Assembly (NCBI GenBank): GCA_009774345.1
Contig: VSNR01000050.1
Coordinates: 1-24,170 of the forward strand
Length of the DNA stretch: 24,170 nt
Reading direction: 5' to 3'
Source of the DNA: Lachnospiraceae bacterium
Lineage (GTDB): Bacteria; Bacillota; Clostridia; Lachnospirales; Lachnospiraceae
In this document: positions 7,263 through 14,232 of the stretch, piece after piece
Layout of the letters: each line of letters starts with the position of its first letter
How positions within the stretch are numbered: the first letter of the stretch is position 1
Position numbers and translations under genes: made by a program
The notes under the pieces: generated by a model
What the model saw: the letters and a program-made list of their open reading frames with translations, nothing else
Databases searched by the model: none
Told to the model about the DNA's origin: nothing

Positions 7263-7917
7263 TGTTTTATTCAAAGGAACAAATTTTCTGAGACTGCTGG
7301 GCGGTCTCTGGATTGCAGTCCGTATCAGCCTGATTTCCGTCATGATCAGTATTATAGCAGGACTTGTGATGGGAATGCTGATGACGTCCCCAAATGTAGT
7401 ACTGAAAATATTTTTTCGCACTTATCTGGAGATTGTCCGTATCATGCCGCAGATGGTGCTGCTGTTTATCGTTTATTTCGGCACGACAAGGGTATTCGGA
7501 TGGGATCTGTCCGCGGAATACGCCGCCGTGATCGTGTTCAGTTTCTGGGGCGCGGCGGAGATGGGCGACTTGGTGCGCGGCGCGCTCATCAGCATTCCGG
7601 GGATTCAGTATGAGAGCGCGCAGGCATTGGGAATGACCAGGCCGCAGATGTATCTGTATGTCATTCTGCCGCAGACAGTACGGCGGCTGATTCCGCTTTC
7701 CATCAACCTGATTACGAGAATGATCAAGACGACAAGCCTTGTCATGATGATCGGGATTGTGGAGGTATTGAAGGTTGCGCAGCAGATTATCGAGGCAAAC
7801 CGGAGAACCTCGCCGAATGCGGCGTTTGGCGTGTTTGCAGTCGTTTTTCTGCTATATTTCCTGATCTGCTGGCCGGTCAGCAGACTGGCAGGATATCTTG
7901 AGAAGAGGTGGTCATAA
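7243..7917 (+). CDS. HisM/GlnP-type amino acid ABC permease, second of the pair
   Basis: The 224-residue protein starts within the preceding gene (20-base overlap). It carries LEIVRIMPQMVLLFIVYFG, a coupling loop (SIPGIQYESAQALGMTRPQ) and YVILPQTVRRLIPLSIN. It belongs to the same family as the previous product but is clearly diverged, which fits a heterodimeric channel and not a recent duplication. It ends two bases before the ATPase start. Confidence 0.92.
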   Translation: MLNLGIDVLFKGTNFLRLLGGLWIAVRISLISVMISIIAGLVMGMLMTSPNVVLKIFFRTYLEIVRIMPQMVLLFIVYFGTTRVFGWDLSAEYAAVIVFSFWGAAEMGDLVRGALISIPGIQYESAQALGMTRPQMYLYVILPQTVRRLIPLSINLITRMIKTTSLVMMIGIVEVLKVAQQIIEANRRTSPNAAFGVFAVVFLLYFLICWPVSRLAGYLEKRWS

Positions 7918-7919
7918 GT

Positions 7920-8663
7920 ATGGAACAGGTGCTTCTGGAAATCAATCATATACAGAAAGCGTTTGGCGGTCATGAGATTATTGATGATTTTAGTCTCACG
8001 GTTCAAAAAGGAGAAGTGGTCGTGATCATCGGGCCTTCCGGTTGCGGGAAAAGTACGCTTCTGCGGTGTGTCAATGCGTTGGAGGATATTCAGGGCGGTG
8101 AGATTCTCCTGAATGGGGAACCGATCCGACGGGAAGCAAAGAATATCTCTCTGATGCGGCAGAAGATTGGGATGGTATTTCAAAGCTATGACCTGTTTCC
8201 GCATAAAACGATCCTGGAAAATATTCTGTTAGCGCCATTGAAGGTACAGAAAAGAAACCGCGCGGAAGCGGAAAAGGAGGCCATGGGGCTCTTGGCAAGG
8301 GTTGGCCTTGCAGATCGGAAGGACGCTTATCCGCGTCAGCTTTCCGGGGGACAAAAGCAGCGCGTCGCGATCGTCCGCGCACTGATCATGCATCCGGAGA
8401 TCCTGCTGTTGGATGAGATTACCGCAGCACTGGACCCGGAGATGGTGCATGAGGTGCTGGAAGTCGTCCTCTCGCTGGCAAAAGCTGGGAGTACGATGCT
8501 GATTGTGACGCACGAAATGGCGTTTGCGAAAGCCATTGCGGACCGGGTACTGTTCCTGGAACACGGGAAAATCGTGGAAGAGAGCAGCCAGCCCGGGGAA
8601 TTTTTCATACATCCCGATACGGAGCGGGCAAAGGCGTTTTTGAAGACGTTCGATTACGAGTAG
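7920..8663 (+). CDS. GlnQ/HisP-type amino acid ABC transporter ATPase
   Basis: A GTG at 7908 is in frame, but ATG 7920 is better placed: AGAGGTGG ends about nine bases before it and it lies just after the previous stop. The 247 residues show Walker A GPSGCGKST (38-46), Q-loop Gln88, LSGGQKQR (141-148), Walker B ILLLDE (161-166) and switch His198. The signature and length (~245) are those of polar amino acid importers. It should drive the two preceding permeases. It reads DEITAALDP where most relatives have DEPTSALDP, which is unlikely to matter for catalysis. Confidence 0.92.
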   Translation: MEQVLLEINHIQKAFGGHEIIDDFSLTVQKGEVVVIIGPSGCGKSTLLRCVNALEDIQGGEILLNGEPIRREAKNISLMRQKIGMVFQSYDLFPHKTILENILLAPLKVQKRNRAEAEKEAMGLLARVGLADRKDAYPRQLSGGQKQRVAIVRALIMHPEILLLDEITAALDPEMVHEVLEVVLSLAKAGSTMLIVTHEMAFAKAIADRVLFLEHGKIVEESSQPGEFFIHPDTERAKAFLKTFDYE

Positions 8664-8705
8664 CTGACGGATACCCGGCAGCACAAAAGGAGGTGTACAC
8701 GAATT

Positions 8706-8858
8706 GTGGAAGAAAAAAACAGGACGATCATAAGCGATTTCAATCTGAATACAATTGCAGACATGGTGAAAAGTATCCGGTATGGAAGTGTGACAATCAT
8801 CGTGCAGGATGGAAAAATTATTCAGATTGATAAAACAGAAAAAATCAGAATCAATTAA
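8706..8858 (+). CDS. DUF2292 (YezD-like) small protein
   Basis: A 50-residue protein starts at GTG 8706, ten bases after AAAAGGAGGTG. The C-terminal half, VKSIRYGSVTIIVQDGKIIQ then IDKTEKIRIN, matches the conserved core of the DUF2292/YezD family (xSIRYGSVTIxVQDGxVxQIxxTEK). The family has no known biochemical role but is often found beside sulfate, cysteine or methionine genes. Here it links the uptake genes to the sulfur-handling operon, which supports a sulfur role. A hairpin terminator follows 36 bases after the stop. Confidence 0.8.
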   Translation: MEEKNRTIISDFNLNTIADMVKSIRYGSVTIIVQDGKIIQIDKTEKIRIN

Positions 8859-8893
8859 AAAGGTGAAAAATTAATGAAAAAGGAACTGACTGG

Positions 8894-8938
8894 AAAACCA
8901 GAGGTTTTGTTGAATACAGGCAAAATCTCTGGTTTTTT
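8894..8938 (+). terminator. Strong intrinsic terminator before the MoaD-MoeB fusion
   Basis: A 16-bp stem (8894-8909 with 8921-8936, one G-U) and an 11-base loop end in TTTTTT (8933-8938). It lies 53 bases before ATG 8991 in the same direction, so it either ends the uptake transcript or acts as a second attenuator controlling read-through into the encapsulin genes. No clear promoter is visible between it and 8991. Confidence 0.8.
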
Positions 8939-8990
8939 GTCTGGAGCATCAAAGTTCCTGAAACGATGGAAAATCAGAGAGGAGACCAAG

Positions 8991-10454
8991 ATGGCAGTAA
9001 CCGTATTAATAGCCGCGACAGCGCGTTCATTCACGAACCACAATCCCAGAATGGAGCTGGATGGCGCAACCGTGGAAGAAGTTTTTAATGTCCTGACGGA
9101 TGAATATCCCGATGTCAGAAAAGCGTTGTTTGACGAGGATCGGCAGCTGCGGCCGTATGTCAACGTGTACGTCAACGACCAGAATATAAATGTGCTGGAT
9201 GGCCTGCAGACAAAGCTCGGGGACCGTGACGAGCTTCTGCTGCTTCCGGTCATCGCGGGGGGAGCGTTATCGGAGAGCATCATACCAAAGGAAAGAAGAA
9301 AAGAAATAAAACTGGATGACAAGGAGATCGACCGCTATGGAAAGCACCTCATGCTGCGGGAAATCGGCGTGAAGGGACAGAAAAAAATAAAAGCGGCAAA
9401 GGTGCTGGTGATCGGTGCGGGCGCGCTGGGATCCCCCATTGCGTTGTATCTGGCTGTGGCAGGAGTCGGAACCATCGGAATCGCTGATTTCGACGAGGTA
9501 TCCGTCACAAACCTGAACAGTCAGGTCATACATGGCACGCGTGACATCAACCGCCCGAAGGCGGCATCCGCGAAAGACTCCATCCGCGCCATCAACCCGC
9601 TTGTAAAGGTGGAGACCTATCAGGAGAAGCTTGGCGCTGAAAATATTGAAGGCATTATCGAAGATTATGACGTAGTGGTGGATGCCACGGACAACTATCC
9701 GGCACGCTATCTGATTAATGATGCGTGCGTCCTCATGGGAAAGCCCGTCGTGTTTGGCGCGATGTATCAGTTTGAAGGATACGTCACCGTGTATGACGCA
9801 AAAATTGGTCCGTGCCTGCGCTGCCAGTTTCCGGCGCCGCCGCCTGCGGGACTGGTGCCGTCCTGTGCACAGGGCGGCGTTATCAGCACACTTCCCGGAA
9901 TCATAGGGAGCATACAGGCAAACGAAGCGCTGAAGCTGATTATTGGCGGGGCGGATTCCCTAACAGGGGAGATGTTTGTGTTTGACACATGGAATAATAT
10001 CCCGAGGAAAATACAGGTCGCGAAAAACACGGAATGTCCCATATGCGGGAAACATCCGTCCATATCCCATGTGGAGGACTTTGACTATGAATACTTCTGC
10101 GGACTAAGGCAGGATGAGAATGCTATACCTGTAGAGGGAATCGAAGTGGAGGAGCTTGCGGCAAGGATTGCGCGCGGAGAAGAAATGACTATTGTCGATG
10201 TCCGGGAGCCGCATGAACGGGCGATTGTGCGCTTTCCCAGTGCGATTGTCATTCCAATCGGGCAGCTGGAGCGGCGCCAGAAGGAGCTTAATCCGGATAT
10301 TGACACCATTTTTATCTGCAAGGAGGGCAAGAGGAGCATTCTTGCAATCAATACGCTGCGCGAGGCAGGATACAAAGGTCCAATGTACAATCTCAAAGGT
10401 GGTATGGAGGCAGCCCGCAGCGTTATTTTCCCTAATGAAGGGGCATGGCTGTAA
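8991..10454 (+). CDS. MoaD/ThiS-like - MoeB/ThiF E1-like - rhodanese fusion protein
   Basis: Of two in-frame starts, ATG 8991 follows GAGAGGAG. ATG 8874 would place a terminator inside the gene. The 487 residues hold a ubiquitin-like MoaD domain (1-91, ending PVIAGG), an E1-like MoeB domain (~105-365; ATP loop GAGALG 142-147; zinc Cys275, Cys278, Cys349, Cys352; likely thiol Cys292 in SCAQGG) and a C-terminal rhodanese (~382-487; IVDVREPHE; active-site loop CKEGKRS, Cys443). MoeB-rhodanese fusions adenylate and sulfurate small carriers. The MoaD Gly-Gly is buried in the chain and followed by Ala92, so the carrier would need proteolysis, perhaps by the JAMM protease at 17178. The usual E1 arginine in NLQRQ is Ser177 here (NLNSQ). 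The exact substrate is not known. Confidence 0.9.
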   Translation: MAVTVLIAATARSFTNHNPRMELDGATVEEVFNVLTDEYPDVRKALFDEDRQLRPYVNVYVNDQNINVLDGLQTKLGDRDELLLLPVIAGGALSESIIPKERRKEIKLDDKEIDRYGKHLMLREIGVKGQKKIKAAKVLVIGAGALGSPIALYLAVAGVGTIGIADFDEVSVTNLNSQVIHGTRDINRPKAASAKDSIRAINPLVKVETYQEKLGAENIEGIIEDYDVVVDATDNYPARYLINDACVLMGKPVVFGAMYQFEGYVTVYDAKIGPCLRCQFPAPPPAGLVPSCAQGGVISTLPGIIGSIQANEALKLIIGGADSLTGEMFVFDTWNNIPRKIQVAKNTECPICGKHPSISHVEDFDYEYFCGLRQDENAIPVEGIEVEELAARIARGEEMTIVDVREPHERAIVRFPSAIVIPIGQLERRQKELNPDIDTIFICKEGKRSILAINTLREAGYKGPMYNLKGGMEAARSVIFPNEGAWL

Positions 10455-10509
10455 CATTTTCATGACAAGGAACGGTTGTATCTTTCTGAGCAGTTTCTAA
10501 ATGGAAATG

Positions 10510-10537
10510 TTTACATAGATTTTTTAAAGAATATATT
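10510..10537 (+). promoter_or_regulatory. Possible promoter of the encapsulin genes
   Basis: TTTACA at 10510-10515 and TATATT at 10532-10537 are 16 bases apart in an AT-rich stretch just before the encapsulin gene. Transcription would start near 10544, leaving only about 15 bases before ATG, with AGGAGG at 10545-10550. The short leader makes this tentative. Confidence 0.35.
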
Positions 10538-10558
10538 ACAAAACAGGAGGTCATTCAT

Positions 10559-11503
10559 ATGGCAAATGAAGTAAATGGAATCAATGCATTAGGGGCACAG
10601 GCGGCCTATAATCTCGCCAATGTCACCAAGACGAGACCGCAGTTTGCGGCAATCACCCCGAAGTGGCTGACAAAGCTGCTTGAATTTAAAGGACTTGAAA
10701 CAGGTATTTACCGCGTGAACAAGGTCGTTGAGGGAGATACCCCGCTGGACGTTTTGTGCAGCCAGACAAAGAAATCGGATATTGTCCCGCAGGGGTATGT
10801 GGAGTACGAAAGTGAACCAAGGGAATACCGCCTCAATTCCATATCGACCATTGTCAATGTGAACACGGCCATTGAGGATGTTTATGGCTCGCCATATGAT
10901 CAGGTCCAGGAGCAGCTGTCGCTGGCAATTGAAAGTCTCCGTGAGAGGCAGGAGAGCCAGCTGATCAACAATGATGACTACGGACTTTTGAAAAACATAG
11001 CGGATTCGCAGAGAATCCAGACGCGCACAGGCGCACCCACGCCGGACGACCTGGACGAACTGATTTCGAAAGTATGGAAAGAGCCGTCCTTTTTCCTGGC
11101 GCATCCAAGGGCTATCGCGGCTTTTGAAAGAGAATGCACAAAAAGGGGCGTACCGCCAGTGACGGCAAATATTGCGGGCGGCACATTTATCCTGTGGCGT
11201 GGAATCCCGGTCATTCCGACGGATAAGCTTCTTGTTGACGGACTCAAAAATCCCAAGAGCCAGAGCGGCAAGACCAACATCCTGCTCATACGTACCGGCG
11301 AGACGAAACGCGGCGTAATCGGGCTGTACCAGGCGGGGCTTAAGAATGAACAGTCCAGAGGACTGTCGGTAAGGTTCCGGGGAATTGATGACAAGGGAGT
11401 CGCATCTTACCTATTATCTTTATACTGCTCTGCTGCCATTCTGGCGGATGACGCGATTGCGGTTTTGGAGGATGTAGAGGTAGGTGAATACTATGACTAT
11501 TGA
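10559..11503 (+). CDS. srpI: Family 2A encapsulin shell protein (SrpI-like)
   Basis: AGGAGG eight bases before ATG 10559 fixes the start. The 314 residues match the HK97-fold encapsulins once called SrpI or major membrane protein I. The N-terminal arm has LANVTKTRPQFAAITPKWLT, then ETGIYRVNKV (~residues 20-57), then an E-loop-like central region and the FFLAHPRAIAAFERE / RGIPVIPTDKL segments (residues ~180-225), which are conserved in this family. Known members assemble into icosahedral cages that enclose a cysteine desulfurase and are induced by sulfur limitation; some store elemental sulfur. The next gene, overlapping by 11 bases, is exactly such a desulfurase. The 314-residue length is normal, and no flavin or cNMP-binding insertion (family 2B) is present. 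High confidence in family; the stored species here is inferred. Confidence 0.93.
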   Translation: MANEVNGINALGAQAAYNLANVTKTRPQFAAITPKWLTKLLEFKGLETGIYRVNKVVEGDTPLDVLCSQTKKSDIVPQGYVEYESEPREYRLNSISTIVNVNTAIEDVYGSPYDQVQEQLSLAIESLRERQESQLINNDDYGLLKNIADSQRIQTRTGAPTPDDLDELISKVWKEPSFFLAHPRAIAAFERECTKRGVPPVTANIAGGTFILWRGIPVIPTDKLLVDGLKNPKSQSGKTNILLIRTGETKRGVIGLYQAGLKNEQSRGLSVRFRGIDDKGVASYLLSLYCSAAILADDAIAVLEDVEVGEYYDY

Positions 11504-13094
11504 TAATATCGGTAAAACCGAATATCAGGACAGCCTGCCATTCGGACTTCCGAGCGCCGGGGAAGTGGAACAATGGGCAAATGCCTATTTCCCGGAATTT
11601 GATGCGCAGACCTGCGGGGAGGGGGTTCAAAGTCTGGTGGAAGATGGAAATCCCAGTGTGTTCTACACTGCCGCAGATAAGGCAGGAAATTATTTGGATC
11701 AATTTACATTTGGCGGACAGGACTACGCCAATATTTTAAATGAAGCGACAAAACACGAGGAAAAGAGCTTTGCACCGGTTGTAGTGTCGCAAAATCAAGC
11801 GGCGAATAACCGTGAAATCCGCGTCCAGCAGTCTAATGGCGCCCGAGAAAGTGGTTTTTCGAGAAACAGTGGCATTATCGTGGGTACAAAGTCCCTGGAG
11901 GATATCCGCAGGGATTTTCCGATTCTGTCAGAAAAGGTGAACGGACATAACCTTGTATGGCTTGACAACGGCGCGACGACGCAGAAACCCAGGGCGGTCA
12001 TAGACAGGCTGAGTTATTTTTACCAGCATGAAAATTCCAATGTACACAGGGGGGCACACGAACTTGCGGCGCGCTCCACGGACGCATACGAGGGCGCAAG
12101 GCAGATAGCGGCGGACTTTATCGGCGCACCAGACAAGGACAACATCATTTTCGTGCGCGGGACAACAGAGGGAATCAACCTCACGGCGCAGGCCTATGTG
12201 AAACCGACCCTGCGTGCAGGAGATGAAATCATCGTCACGATTCTGGAACACCATGCCAACATTGTGCCCTGGCAGCTGATTGCACAGGAGACCGGGGCCG
12301 TTCTGAAAGTGGCGCCGGTGGACGAGAGCGGGCAGATTATCCTGTCGGCGTATGAAAAACTCTTTACACGGCGCACGAAGTTTGTGTCAGCCACGCACGT
12401 ATCCAACACGCTTGGAACCGTAACGCCGGTACAGGAGCTGATCGCGATTGCACACAGGCACGGCGTCAGGATTCTGATTGACGGCGCGCAGTCCGTCGCG
12501 CATATTCCTGTCAATGTCAGTGCGCTCGACGCGGATTTCTTTGTCTTTTCCGGGCACAAGATTTTTGCACCGACGGGCATCGGCGTCCTGTATGGGAAAA
12601 AGGAGCTGCTCGAGGCGGCAAGGCCGTATCACGGCGGCGGTAATATGATAGCGGACGTTACATTTGAGAGAACGATATACAATCCCGCGCCAAACAAGTT
12701 CGAGGCAGGAACGGCGAGCATCGCGGATGCTGTCGGTCTGGGCGCCGCCCTGACGTATCTTGACAGTATTGGAATGGAGGCAGTCAACCGCCATGAACAT
12801 GAGCTTTTACAGTATGCAACGAAAGAGCTGTCCAAAATCAGAGGGCTGCATCTTGTCGGGACGGCGGCCAACAAGGCAAGCGCCCTGTCCTTTGTGATGG
12901 ACGGCATACCAGACGAAAAAGTGGGGGAATATCTGAACCAGTACGGGATTGCAGTCCGCACGGGACACCACTGTGCGCAGCCTGTGCTGAGAAGCTTCGG
13001 ACTGGAAAGCGTCGTGAGACCAACACTGGCTCTTTACAATTCGCCGGAGGACATTGACGCACTCGCAAAGGCGCTTAGAAGTCTTGCGTATTGA
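11493..13094 (+). CDS. Cysteine desulfurase (SufS-like) with N-terminal encapsulin cargo-loading extension
   Basis: ATG 11493 is preferred to GTG 11484: GAGGTAGGTG lies just upstream, and it overlaps the shell gene by 11 bases. The 533-residue product is about 125 longer than ordinary SufS. Residues ~1-133 are a low-complexity, probably disordered arm with short hydrophobic patches (LPFGLPS; ANAYFPEF; VFYTA; DYANIL; SFAPVVV), as in cargo of family 2A encapsulins. Residues ~134-533 are a type II PLP desulfurase: SLEDIRRDFPILSEKVNG, GAHELAARSTDAYE, PLP Lys356 in FSGHKIF, catalytic Cys494 in RTGHHCAQP. It converts cysteine to alanine plus an enzyme persulfide. The arm should dock it inside the shell. 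Acceptors for the persulfide nearby are TusA, the rhodanese domain and thioredoxin. Confidence 0.93.
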   Translation: MTIDNIGKTEYQDSLPFGLPSAGEVEQWANAYFPEFDAQTCGEGVQSLVEDGNPSVFYTAADKAGNYLDQFTFGGQDYANILNEATKHEEKSFAPVVVSQNQAANNREIRVQQSNGARESGFSRNSGIIVGTKSLEDIRRDFPILSEKVNGHNLVWLDNGATTQKPRAVIDRLSYFYQHENSNVHRGAHELAARSTDAYEGARQIAADFIGAPDKDNIIFVRGTTEGINLTAQAYVKPTLRAGDEIIVTILEHHANIVPWQLIAQETGAVLKVAPVDESGQIILSAYEKLFTRRTKFVSATHVSNTLGTVTPVQELIAIAHRHGVRILIDGAQSVAHIPVNVSALDADFFVFSGHKIFAPTGIGVLYGKKELLEAARPYHGGGNMIADVTFERTIYNPAPNKFEAGTASIADAVGLGAALTYLDSIGMEAVNRHEHELLQYATKELSKIRGLHLVGTAANKASALSFVMDGIPDEKVGEYLNQYGIAVRTGHHCAQPVLRSFGLESVVRPTLALYNSPEDIDALAKALRSLAY

Positions 13095-13103
13095 GGAGCT
13101 GTT

Positions 13104-13144
13104 AAGAAATAACGCATTAAGAACGCATCAAGAAGTTATCTCTT
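13104..13144. repeat. Short hairpin with an 11-bp tandem repeat in its loop
   Basis: AAGAAATAAC at 13104-13113 pairs with GTTATCTCTT at 13135-13144 (one mismatch). Between them AACGCATTAAG and AACGCATCAAG are tandem copies (13111-13132). No U-run. It lies between the desulfurase and acetyltransferase genes; purpose unknown. Confidence 0.4.
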
Positions 13145-13190
13145 GACAGTTCATGGGAAAATATTGTGGAAAGGGGAAGCAGTGAGTGTT

Positions 13191-14150
13191 ATGGAAAATA
13201 CGATTGAAAATAAAGTAGCGGGAATTGTACAGGATATCCTGCGGGATTATCAGTCGGACAGGGCAATTGACAAGATTGACCTGTTTCACCAGCCGGACAA
13301 GGAGGTCGTAATTGATATCGTACAAAAACTGATCCGGATTATTTTTCCGGGTTATTACCGCGATAAGTCTTACCGCATATACCATGCGGCGAATCACCTG
13401 TCTACATTGATAGAGGATGTCATGTACCGCCTGCACAAGCAGATTGCAATCGCCCTGGAATTCCGGCCGGAAAAAGAGAAGGAAAGCGCAGTGGAAACTG
13501 ACAAGGAGGCAGAAGGCATTGCAGTGGAGTTTTTTGAAAGTATCCCGCGGATACGGGAATATCTGGAAACGGACCTGCAGGCGGCTTATGACGGCGATCC
13601 TGCCGCCTATTACAAAGATGAGATTATTTTATCCTATCCGGGAATGTTTGCAATCACGGTCAACCGTATTGCCCATGAGCTGTACAGGCTTTCCGTCCCA
13701 CTGATTCCCAGAATCATGACGGAATATGCCCACAGTATCACGGGCATAGACATCCATCCCGGCGCCTCGATCGGGAAATATTTCTTCATAGACCATGGAA
13801 CCGGTATTGTTATCGGGGAGTCCACGGTAATTGGTGAGCACGTAAAGATTTATCAGGGAGTGACGCTGGGAGCCCTTTCCACAAGGGGCGGGCAGCGGCT
13901 AAAGTGTCTCAAGAGACATCCCACGATTGAGGACAATGTAACCATCTATTCCGGCGCCTCGATTCTTGGCGGCGATACCGTGATTGGCAGAAACACCGTG
14001 ATTGGCAGCAATGCCTTTATCACGAAATCTATCGCAGAGGGAACGCGGGTGAGCATCAGGAATCAGGAGCTGCAATTCAAATACGATACAAAGATCATCC
14101 TGAAGAAAAAAGACCTGGAACAGGATGAGTTTTGGAGTTATTCCATTTAG
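13191..14150 (+). CDS. cysE: Serine O-acetyltransferase (EpsC/SrpH type)
   Basis: Two starts are possible: GTG 13182, with AAGGGG at good spacing, or ATG 13191. The ATG is given here. The 319-residue protein has an N-terminal helical region (1-175) and a left-handed beta-helix of hexapeptide repeats (~185-290; IHPGASIGKYFFIDHGTG then VIGESTVIGEHVKIYQGVTL), with the catalytic His189 and the Asp201-His202 pair. It makes O-acetylserine from serine and acetyl-CoA, the acceptor for sulfur in cysteine synthesis. The length and long N-terminal domain fit the EpsC/SrpH subgroup, not E. coli CysE (273). SrpH also accompanies the encapsulin in Synechococcus. The C-terminus (EQDEFWSYSI) is a possible docking tail for a sulfhydrylase. 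Confidence 0.92.
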   Translation: MENTIENKVAGIVQDILRDYQSDRAIDKIDLFHQPDKEVVIDIVQKLIRIIFPGYYRDKSYRIYHAANHLSTLIEDVMYRLHKQIAIALEFRPEKEKESAVETDKEAEGIAVEFFESIPRIREYLETDLQAAYDGDPAAYYKDEIILSYPGMFAITVNRIAHELYRLSVPLIPRIMTEYAHSITGIDIHPGASIGKYFFIDHGTGIVIGESTVIGEHVKIYQGVTLGALSTRGGQRLKCLKRHPTIEDNVTIYSGASILGGDTVIGRNTVIGSNAFITKSIAEGTRVSIRNQELQFKYDTKIILKKKDLEQDEFWSYSI

Positions 14151-14153
14151 TTA

Positions 14154-14205
14154 GTGTGAAATCAGAGATTTCACACGGCAAATTTGTGCAGGGGCACAAA
14201 TTCGC
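14154..14205. repeat. Twin hairpins between acetyltransferase and sulfhydrylase genes
   Basis: GTGTGAAATC at 14154-14163 pairs perfectly with GATTTCACAC at 14167-14176 around a three-base loop. Right after it, GCAAATTTGTGC at 14178-14189 pairs with GCACAAATTCGC at 14194-14205 (one mismatch). Neither is followed by a U-run, so they are more likely mRNA processing or stability elements, or operators, than terminators. Confidence 0.6.
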
Positions 14206-14232
14206 GGGTATTGGCAGAAATGAGGATTCATA

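Noticed and set aside
5080..8690. Similar short strings GCTGACGG-TACCCGG near 5080-5094 and 8662-8678
   Set aside because: The match is short and imperfect and lies in GC-rich intergenic DNA. It is not enough to call a repeat family.
8874..8990. Alternative start ATG 8874 for the MoaD-MoeB fusion
   Set aside because: It would translate through a strong terminator and add residues unlike MoaD. ATG 8991 has GAGGAG at the right distance and starts at the domain edge.
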